Source of the DNA: an uncultured Oscillospiraceae bacterium
GTDB taxonomy: Bacteria > Bacillota > Clostridia > Oscillospirales > Oscillospiraceae
Direction: 5' to 3'
Assembly (NCBI GenBank): GCA_934636045.1
Contig: CAKTZP010000093.1
Coordinates: 1 to 8,376, forward strand
Length of the DNA stretch: 8,376 bases
How positions within the stretch are numbered: position 1 is the stretch's first letter; each line of letters starts with the position of its first letter. Shown in pieces: positions 1 to 5,435 of the stretch. Under the pieces are notes generated by a model, which saw nothing but the letters and a program-made list of their open reading frames with translations, was not told the DNA's origin and did no database searches. The translations under genes and the position numbers were made by a program.

Positions 1-47
1 CGGTCGAAATTTTGTGAGCGTATGCGAGCAAAAAATTTCGGGCACCG
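1..47. repeat. Imperfect inverted repeat (hairpin 1)
   Basis: Bases 1-13 pair with 32-47: the 9-bp arm CGAAATTTT (5-13) is complementary to 32-40, and CGGT (1-4) pairs with ACCG (44-47) across a 3-base bulge. The loop (14-31) is purine-rich. It is cut by the window edge, so it may be larger. It could be the terminator of a gene to the left or part of an interspersed palindromic repeat; the sequence does not decide between these. Confidence 0.5.
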
Positions 48-60
48 CAACCGGATTTCG

Positions 61-115
61 CGCCCTACGCAAAGTTTTGGATCGGGTGCAACAGCGACCC
101 CTTTTGCGTAGGGCG
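61..115. repeat. Inverted repeat (hairpin 2), 13-bp perfect arms
   Basis: The arm CGCCCTACGCAAA (61-73) is perfectly complementary to 103-115, with 29 bases between them that include a smaller GGGT/ACCC pairing (84-87 with 97-100). There is no T-tract directly after the stem, which argues against a simple intrinsic terminator. The arm ends run into the next palindrome, so the elements look like one composite intergenic repeat. Confidence 0.6.
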
Positions 116-133
116 GGCTCACCTGAGCCCGCC
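112..133. repeat. Palindrome (hairpin 3), 10-bp perfect arms
   Basis: GGCGGGCTCA (112-121) and TGAGCCCGCC (124-133) are perfect reverse complements separated by two bases. The element overlaps the right arm of the preceding inverted repeat by four bases, so the two stems compete for or share those bases. GC-rich palindromes of this style resemble REP-like intergenic repeats; family membership is inferred. Confidence 0.6.
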
Positions 134-140
134 GCATATT

Positions 141-217
141 ATTCACTATTCACTATTCACTATTCACCATTCACTATTCACTATTCACCATTCACTATTC
201 ACCATTCACTATTCACC
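141..217. repeat. Tandem heptamer array, 11 units of ATTCAC(T/C)
   Basis: Eleven uninterrupted 7-bp units occupy this stretch. The seventh base varies in the order T T T C T T C T C T C and every other position is invariant. The array is AT-rich inside GC-rich surroundings. It lies outside any supported gene, between the hairpin cluster and the terminator of the leftward gene. A rightward open frame (14-280) crosses it, but that frame only translates the repeats. Unit number is likely to vary between strains through slipped-strand replication (inference). Confidence 0.95.
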
Positions 218-226
218 ATATCGCTA

Positions 227-284
227 AAAATCACCGCCCCCGCCGATCCGGCTTGTTTGGGATCGGCGGGAGCGGTTTGATTTT
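227..284 (-). terminator. Intrinsic terminator of the leftward Big_2 gene
   Basis: Read leftward, a long GC-rich stem starts just past the stop codon at 288. Bases 239-249 pair perfectly with 260-270, continue as 233-237 with 272-276 or 278 after a one-base mismatch and a small bulge, and end in an A/T section (227-232 with 279-284). On the minus strand the stem is followed by a run of T. The A/T flanks on both sides mean it could also work in the other direction. Confidence 0.8.
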
Positions 285-287
285 GGC

Positions 288-1466
288 TTATCTTACGCGG
301 ACGATGCACTCGTAGGTCTTGTCGTTGTAGGTCACGGTGACGGTCGCGGTGCCGCGGGCCAAGGCGGTGACGATGCCGTTTTCGGCCTTGCAGATACCGG
401 CGTCGCTGACGGTATAGGTGATGTCCGTGATGTGCTCGCCCTGCGAGTCGTAGAGATAGAGGTAGAAGGTATTGCCGACGTTCAGCGTGACATCCGTGTT
501 TTCCAGATGCGCGCCGATGTCGTCGCCCTCGAAGACGCATCGCACGAGCACCTGCGCCGTCTTGCCGCCCACGGTGGCCGTGACGGTCGTCCGGCCGCTG
601 CCGATGGCGGTCAGCTCACCGGCCTCGCTGACCTTGACGACGGTCGCGTCGGCGGTCGCCCAGCTGACGGTGTAGCCCTCGGGCAGATTGGTCACGCGCA
701 GCAGCAGCTTGTCGCCCTTGGCAAAGAGCGAGGCGTTCTCGCCGCTGCTCAGTTCGGGCACAAAGTCTTCCGCCAGCGGCGGCAGCGAGGCAGGCTCGCT
801 CGTTCCCACGGGTTCTCCGCCGCCGACCGTAACGGTGCAGACCTTCGTCTGCTTGCCGCAGGTGACGGTGATATCCGCGCTGCCCGCACCGGCGGCGGTC
901 ACGGTAAAGGTCGCGGATTTTTCCTTGCTGCCGGTCTCCGTGTCCGCCTGCTTTTCGATGACGACTACACCCGCGTTGGCGCTGTTGCAGTAGAGCGTCT
1001 CCTCGCACGAGGCATTGACGCTGACCTTCAGCTGCGCCGTGGCGCCTGCAGCATCAAGCTGCATCGTCTCGGCCGAAAGCGTCAGCGCCGTGCAGCTCGT
1101 ATCGGGCAGCACCATGTCCGTCTGCCTGGAGCGGTCAACGCGATCCTCCATGCCGCCCCACCAGCCGTTCATGTCGCCGATAAAGAACGTCAGCACCGCC
1201 ACCGTCAGCAGCAGAACGATCAGCGCCGCCGTCAGCAGACCCTTCGCCGCCTTCGACGGCTTGCCCGGTTTTTTTGCCTTGGCGCTGTACTTTCCCTTGG
1301 CGTTGGCGCGCTGGCGCTCGCGGCGCTCCTTGTCGGTCAGGCGCTGGCGCTGCACAGGGCGGTCGCCTGTCTCCTCCGAGCGGGTGCTGCTGCCGCACAG
1401 GGGGCATTTCCCGCGTTCTTCGTTATAGATTGTGCCGCAATAGTAGCACACAACTTTATTGTCCAT
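288..1466 (-). CDS. Zinc-ribbon, single-pass membrane protein with Big_2 (bacterial Ig-like) domains
   Basis: The 392-residue product starts with a four-cysteine zinc ribbon (C7-x2-C10-x10-C21-x2-C24), followed by a Lys/Arg-rich segment (about 36-75) and one hydrophobic helix (about 76-97). Positive charge before the helix predicts a cytoplasmic N-terminus and an extracellular C-terminus. Outside lie three beta domains, roughly 126-214, 240-311 and 320-392. The second shows the Big_2 signature best (VSWATADATVVKV, then GELTAIGSG and TVTA). The ectodomain has eight cysteines (125, 154, 160, 203, 210, 310, 359, 387), many for a Firmicute surface protein, so disulfides are possible. The start is fixed by AAGGAG just upstream of ATG and by a good promoter behind it. 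The gene is divergent from the pseudokinase gene and followed by its own terminator. Big_2 domains are common in surface and adhesion proteins; the actual function is unknown. Confidence 0.85.
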   Translation of the reverse strand: MDNKVVCYYCGTIYNEERGKCPLCGSSTRSEETGDRPVQRQRLTDKERRERQRANAKGKYSAKAKKPGKPSKAAKGLLTAALIVLLLTVAVLTFFIGDMNGWWGGMEDRVDRSRQTDMVLPDTSCTALTLSAETMQLDAAGATAQLKVSVNASCEETLYCNSANAGVVVIEKQADTETGSKEKSATFTVTAAGAGSADITVTCGKQTKVCTVTVGGGEPVGTSEPASLPPLAEDFVPELSSGENASLFAKGDKLLLRVTNLPEGYTVSWATADATVVKVSEAGELTAIGSGRTTVTATVGGKTAQVLVRCVFEGDDIGAHLENTDVTLNVGNTFYLYLYDSQGEHITDITYTVSDAGICKAENGIVTALARGTATVTVTYNDKTYECIVRVR

Positions 1467-1511
1467 GTTTCGCTCCTTCCGGTTCGCGTGGATAAGCTGT
1501 CAGTTTTTAGT

Positions 1512-1540
1512 ATCATACCATTTTCTTCTGATTCTGGCAA
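1512..1540 (-). promoter_or_regulatory. Sigma-A-type promoter for the leftward Big_2 gene
   Basis: On the minus strand TTGCCA (1535-1540) serves as the -35 box and TATGAT (1512-1517) as the -10 box, spaced exactly 17 bp. A TGG just before the -10 box gives an extended -10 (TGn) element. Transcription would begin near 1505 and leave a leader of about 40 nt with AAGGAG before the ATG. The A/T tract at 1552-1567 sits where an UP element would lie. Confidence 0.75.
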
Positions 1541-1548
1541 GATTGTTG

Positions 1549-1577
1549 TTGATTTTTTTAAAAAAATGTCATAGTAT
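1549..1577 (+). promoter_or_regulatory. Candidate promoter for the rightward pseudokinase gene
   Basis: TTGATT (1549-1554) and TAGTAT (1572-1577) are spaced 17 bp and match the sigma-A consensus moderately. TATAGT (1577-1582) is an alternative -10 box with a better hexamer but no well-spaced -35. Either would give a leader of about 30-35 nt containing AGGAGG (1604-1609), eight bases before the ATG. The exact start is uncertain, but this is the only plausible region for it. Confidence 0.45.
1552..1567. repeat. 16-bp A/T palindrome between the divergent promoters
   Basis: ATTTTTTTAAAAAAAT is a perfect palindrome centred between the two divergent promoters. It overlaps the -35 box and spacer of the rightward promoter and lies just upstream of the leftward -35. 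It may be an UP element, a bent A-tract or an operator; it could also be a chance feature of an AT-rich spacer. Confidence 0.5.
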
Positions 1578-1617
1578 ATAGTCGTGACAATTCGATTTCA
1601 TTTAGGAGGCGGAAACC

Positions 1618-4600
1618 ATGCCAGAGCTGAAAATGATCTCGCCGCTGCTGGACGGCTTGGCGGTAGAGCGCGAAGCCGGTGAGCACAACGGCCGCTCCTG
1701 TTTTATCCTGCGCAGCCCGGCCTCGGAGCACTTCGTGCTCAAGCGGATGTCGGTCCCCGCGTCGGACAGTCAGATCCGAGCGCTGATCCTCTCCGGTGCC
1801 TATCCCTCCGAGGAAGCGGTGCACGAATACTATACCCGCGTCGTTGCGGATATCCGTCAGGAGCTGGACAAGGGGAAGGAGCTGGCCGCCGGCGGCCACT
1901 ATGCCGGTGCGCTCAGCTATCAGATTGAGCCGAAGGATACCGGTGTCGGCTACGATGTGTACATCCTTTACCCGCTGTATATTTCTCTGAGCGATTATTT
2001 GGCGCAGCGCTCGATCACGAGCCTGCGCGCCGTGAATCTCGGCATTGATATCTGCGACGCGCTGGCATCCTGCCGCGAGGCGGGCTACCTCTTTGCAAAC
2101 CTTAAGCCGGAAAACATCTACCTGATGCCGACGGGCAAATTCCTGCTCGGTGATCTCGGCCTTGCGGCGGTGGAGGATCTGCGCTACACCTGCATTCCCG
2201 AGGAATACATCGGCCCGTACTCCGCGCCGGAGCTTTCGGACTTTACCCTCTCTCCCAACACCACCATCGACCTGTACTCGCTCGGCATGGTGCTCTACCG
2301 CATCTACAACGGCAACCACGGTCCGTTCGTGGACGAAAACACCAGCGAGGCCATGGCGGACAAGCTCCGCCTGACGGGCAAGCCCCTGCCCTCGCCGATC
2401 TATGCCGACTATGAAATGGCGGGCATTCTTCTCAAGGCCTGCGCCTTCAAGAAGGAAAACCGCTATCAGACCCCTGAGGAATTCCGGCAGGCGCTCACGC
2501 TGTACATGCAGCGCAACGAGGTCTCCGACACGCTGATTGTTCCGCCGATCGTCGCCTCCGATGAGCCGATGGTCGACCCGAACGCTGCCGCCGAGGAGAT
2601 CGACGAGCCCATCCGCATGACCGAGGCCGAGGCGCTGGACGACGATTTCCGCCGCAGCTTCGCCCCGGATCTGACCGGCGCAGGCACGGAGGCCGACATC
2701 GACCCCAACGCTCCCGCCCTGAACGAAAAGCCCACCGGCAAGACCGCTCCGCTGCCCGTCCTTCCCGCCGAGCCGGAGCAGCCGCAGGAGGCTGCAGAGC
2801 AGGCTCCGAAGGAAGCGCCGCCCGCACCCGAAGCAGAGGAAAGCTCCGCTGCGGAAAGCGCACCCGCCGCAAAGGCCGCCGAAGGCACACCATCGGTTGA
2901 CGATGCCGCGCCCGCCGAGGATGAGGACTTCGACCCTGACCAGATGGATCTGGACGCCCTGCTGGCCTCGGTAAACGCCGTCGTCGGCAACGCTCCGGCG
3001 GAGATCCCGGAGGACGGCGCCGCAGAGGACGCCCCTGCCGAAGATGAGGCCGCGCCCGCGGAGAAGGTGCCGGCGGAGCCGTCGCACGACTATGTCGACA
3101 GCGACGCCGAGGACGACGAGGAGCCTGAGCCTAAGAAAAAGCGCTGGCTGCCCATCGCCGTAATCGCTGCACTGCTGGCTGCCATCGGCGCGGTGGTCTA
3201 CTTCCTCATCAACTGGTACTTTGTGGACATGACGCAATTGAACATCCTCTCCAGCGGAACCGACCGGATGGTCGTGGAGCTGGTATCGGCCGATGATCCG
3301 AACCGCTTTGTCCTAACCTGCACGGACAGCTACGGCAACGCCTACCCCGGCACGTGCAGCGGAAACCAATACACCTTCACCGGCCTTTCCGAAAAGACGA
3401 CCTACACCGTCTCCGTCAGCGCCGCGCAGTATCATAAGCTTCTCAACGCCGATTCCTATACCATTAACGTCACGACGCCGGAATCCACGGTCATTTCCGA
3501 ATTCCGCGGCGTCCGCGGTGACAAGGACGGCGACGTGCAGCTCTCGTTTGCCTATGAAGGCCCCGCCCCGGCGCAGTGGCAGCTCACCTGCACCGCCGCC
3601 GACGGCTCGTCGAACACCTATTCCTTCGTTGGCAGCTCCTACATTGTCTCCGGGCTTCTGCCCAATGAGGTCTACACCTTCACGCTTGATGGCGCGGAGG
3701 GCATCTACCTCTCCGGCGAGACGACCACACAGTATGAAATTCTGCCCATCGTCGAGGCCAAGAACCTGACGGTCAGCGCCATCGACGGCCGCAAGGTCAC
3801 GCTCACATGGGAGCAGGGCGAAAACACGCCGCCCCAGTGGACGGTGCTCTGCGAGGCTGACGGCATGGACGCCATCACCGCAGCTGTGACCGAATGCAGC
3901 GCTGTGATCGAGCTGCCTGACTTTGACCACGAATATACCTTTACCCTCTCCGCGCCGGGCATGGATCTGATCCCGAAGCTCACGCTTCCGGCCAACCCGA
4001 TCATTGTCGAAGGACTCGCCGCCTCGGCCAATGCCGACGGCAGCGTCACCGTCAGCTGGGACACGCCCGCAGGCGCGCCCTACGGCGGCTGGTATGTCTC
4101 CTACAACACGGTCGGCAGCCTCCACCCGGACTATATGTACGGCGAGAACAACAGCGCCGTGAACGGCACCTCCGTGACGCTCACCGGCCTGGTTCCCGAT
4201 GCAGAATATGAGATCACCCTGTCCCTGACGGCGGCGGATGCCTCCTCCACCGTCTTCGGACAAGCCACCGTTACTGTGAAGACACCGGTCAGCGAGACCT
4301 TTACGGATTACGGCATCACACCTGAGCCCCCCATCCAGCCCGGCTCCTCTCTGATTTCTCTGTGGGTCGAGCCGGACAAGGCGGACTGGACGTACTATGA
4401 CCTGAACAACTCCCGCACCTCCTTCTCCCCGGAGCAAAAGGTTGCGGTCTGCGTCGAGGTCAACGCCGTCAATCAGTCGGACGACACCGTCACTCTGCTT
4501 TACGCCGTGCGTGACGCAAGCGGCAATATCGTCAATGACGTCTCGCGGGAACTTGCGTGGGATAGTCTGTGGTATAACCGCCGCCACGCCAACGCCATTC

Positions 4601-4704
4601 CCCTGCCCGCTGCGCAGGGCGAGGCGTCGGTCCCCGGCAATTATACGCTCGAGATCTATATCAACGGGAAGCTCTTAGCTTCCACCGGCTTCACCATCGC
4701 GTAA
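1618..4704 (+). CDS. Membrane pseudokinase with fibronectin-III-like ectodomain
   Basis: This 1028-residue protein begins with a Ser/Thr-kinase-like domain (about 1-295). The beta-3 lysine (VLK, K42), the LKPEN segment (K163, N166), DLG (D179, in place of DFG) and APE (203-205) are present. The catalytic HRD triad is replaced by F159-A160-N161 and no GxGxxG loop is visible, so phosphotransfer is doubtful and a pseudokinase is the best reading. Residues about 300-505 form an acidic, Ala/Pro/Glu-rich linker, probably disordered. KKKR (506-509) precedes one membrane helix (about 511-531). The exterior holds four FN3-like repeats (about 535-621, 622-711, 712-795, 796-890) and a C-terminal beta domain (891-1028). 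Repeats two and three share a W-x-(L/V)-x-C core, hinting at duplication. AGGAGG eight bases upstream supports the start. The architecture resembles Firmicute PASTA/FN3 receptor kinases; ligand and partners are unknown. The gene is divergent from the zinc-ribbon/Big_2 gene and upstream of the Na+ pump genes. Confidence 0.88.
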   Translation: MPELKMISPLLDGLAVEREAGEHNGRSCFILRSPASEHFVLKRMSVPASDSQIRALILSGAYPSEEAVHEYYTRVVADIRQELDKGKELAAGGHYAGALSYQIEPKDTGVGYDVYILYPLYISLSDYLAQRSITSLRAVNLGIDICDALASCREAGYLFANLKPENIYLMPTGKFLLGDLGLAAVEDLRYTCIPEEYIGPYSAPELSDFTLSPNTTIDLYSLGMVLYRIYNGNHGPFVDENTSEAMADKLRLTGKPLPSPIYADYEMAGILLKACAFKKENRYQTPEEFRQALTLYMQRNEVSDTLIVPPIVASDEPMVDPNAAAEEIDEPIRMTEAEALDDDFRRSFAPDLTGAGTEADIDPNAPALNEKPTGKTAPLPVLPAEPEQPQEAAEQAPKEAPPAPEAEESSAAESAPAAKAAEGTPSVDDAAPAEDEDFDPDQMDLDALLASVNAVVGNAPAEIPEDGAAEDAPAEDEAAPAEKVPAEPSHDYVDSDAEDDEEPEPKKKRWLPIAVIAALLAAIGAVVYFLINWYFVDMTQLNILSSGTDRMVVELVSADDPNRFVLTCTDSYGNAYPGTCSGNQYTFTGLSEKTTYTVSVSAAQYHKLLNADSYTINVTTPESTVISEFRGVRGDKDGDVQLSFAYEGPAPAQWQLTCTAADGSSNTYSFVGSSYIVSGLLPNEVYTFTLDGAEGIYLSGETTTQYEILPIVEAKNLTVSAIDGRKVTLTWEQGENTPPQWTVLCEADGMDAITAAVTECSAVIELPDFDHEYTFTLSAPGMDLIPKLTLPANPIIVEGLAASANADGSVTVSWDTPAGAPYGGWYVSYNTVGSLHPDYMYGENNSAVNGTSVTLTGLVPDAEYEITLSLTAADASSTVFGQATVTVKTPVSETFTDYGITPEPPIQPGSSLISLWVEPDKADWTYYDLNNSRTSFSPEQKVAVCVEVNAVNQSDDTVTLLYAVRDASGNIVNDVSRELAWDSLWYNRRHANAIPLPAAQGEASVPGNYTLEIYINGKLLASTGFTIA

Positions 4705-4769
4705 GCCTTCCATTTTATCTTCGGCCCTGCGCCGTCCATATAGAGACATTTGGATACAAATTTCCCAAG

Positions 4770-4776
4770 AAGGAGG
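4770..4776 (+). promoter_or_regulatory. Ribosome binding site that sets the oadG start
   Basis: AAGGAGG lies six bases before the ATG at 4783. An in-frame TTG at 4750 would place this site inside the coding region and add an unlikely charged prefix before the membrane helix, so the ATG is preferred. The 78-bp gap after the pseudokinase gene holds no clear terminator; TATAGA at 4739-4744 has no convincing -35 partner. Confidence 0.85.
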
Positions 4777-4782
4777 AAAACA

Positions 4783-5043
4783 ATGCAAAACTGGTTCGTT
4801 GTGGTCATGGGTCTTGTGACGGTCTTTGTCGTCCTGACGCTCATCATCGTGCTCTGCTCCCTGCTGGGTCTGATCTTCCGCGGCAGCAGCAAGGCGGAGG
4901 ATGAGAAGAAGAGCGTCCCGGCACCCGCCGTGGAAGCAATTCCCAACCGCCCCGCGTTCGTTGCAGCCGTCTCCGCGGCCATCGCTGAGATGAGCGGCAC
5001 CGACGCCTCTGCCATCCGCATCCTGTCCATTAAAAAACTCTAA
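4783..5043 (+). CDS. oadG: OadG family gamma subunit of Na+-translocating decarboxylase
   Basis: The 86-residue protein has one N-terminal membrane helix (about 4-32), then a short charged and Pro/Ala linker (about 36-52), then a small C-terminal segment ending in AIRILSIKKL. This is the layout of clostridial OadG-family proteins. In characterised pumps the gamma subunit is membrane-anchored, holds the complex together and helps assembly; in Klebsiella it also binds a metal through its C-terminal tail. Sequence conservation in this family is low, so the call rests on size, topology, the C-terminal motif and the position directly before the biotin carrier, beta and alpha genes. The 26-bp gap to the next gene suggests cotranscription. 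Confidence 0.85.
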   Translation: MQNWFVVVMGLVTVFVVLTLIIVLCSLLGLIFRGSSKAEDEKKSVPAPAVEAIPNRPAFVAAVSAAIAEMSGTDASAIRILSIKKL

Positions 5044-5069
5044 CACAAACGAAAGGGAAAAAAATTAAG

Positions 5070-5414
5070 ATGAAAAAGTATCGTGTGAATGTTAACGGCT
5101 CTCTGTATGAGATTGAGATCGAAGAAATGTCCGCGCCCGCAGCCATGAGCGCCGCAGCGCCCGCTGCCCCCGCCGCTCCGGTTGCCGCTGCTCCCGCCGG
5201 CGGCCAGAAGGTCGAGGCGCCCATGCCCGGCACCATCCTTGACATCAAGGTGCAGGCCGGCCAGTCCGTCAAGAAGGGCGACGTGCTTGTCATTCTTGAG
5301 GCAATGAAGATGGAAAACGAAATCATGGCTCCCTGCGACGGCAAGGTCACCGGCGTCAATGTCCGCAAGGGCGACTCCGTCGAAACCGCCGCACTCCTTT
5401 GCACCATCGGCTAA
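5070..5414 (+). CDS. Biotin carboxyl carrier protein of the decarboxylase complex
   Basis: This 114-residue protein carries the biotinyl-domain signature EAMKMEN, with K80 as the predicted biotin attachment site. The domain (about 44-114) also shows the typical APMPGTI entry, GDVL before the hairpin and the closing CDGKVTGV strand. It is preceded by a flexible Ala/Pro linker (about 24-46) and a short N-terminal strand pair. The carrier accepts the carboxyl group from the alpha subunit and delivers it to the beta subunit for decarboxylation. In Klebsiella this domain is fused to the end of OadA; here it is a separate gene, as in glutaconyl-CoA (GcdC) and methylmalonyl-CoA (MmdC) decarboxylases. 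The upstream ribosome site (GAAAGGG, 12 bases from the ATG) is weaker than those of the neighbours. An AccB of fatty-acid synthesis is less likely given the operon. Confidence 0.93.
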   Translation: MKKYRVNVNGSLYEIEIEEMSAPAAMSAAAPAAPAAPVAAAPAGGQKVEAPMPGTILDIKVQAGQSVKKGDVLVILEAMKMENEIMAPCDGKVTGVNVRKGDSVETAALLCTIG

Positions 5415-5435
5415 TCGCGCAAAGGAGATACTGCC

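Noticed and set aside
141..217. CRISPR array
   Set aside because: Units are 7 bp, directly adjacent and without spacers, and no cas gene is present.
14..280. 88-codon rightward frame over the repeats
   Set aside because: Its peptide merely translates the hairpins, the heptamer array and the terminator stem; no ribosome site is seen.
432..1574. 380-codon open frame on the plus strand opposite the Big_2 gene
   Set aside because: Ala/Arg-rich shadow frame. The minus strand has the promoter, ribosome site, zinc ribbon, helix and Big_2 motifs.
1558..3237. 559-codon open frame on the minus strand opposite the pseudokinase
   Set aside because: Low-complexity Arg/Gly/Val-rich product antisense to a well-supported gene, with no ribosome site or recognisable motif.
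4722..4734. Terminator between the pseudokinase gene and oadG
   Set aside because: Only a 4-bp CGGC/GCCG pairing without a following T-run.
4750..4782. Upstream TTG start for oadG
   Set aside because: It would place the AAGGAGG site within the coding region and add a basic prefix not expected in the family; the ATG at 4783 is properly spaced.
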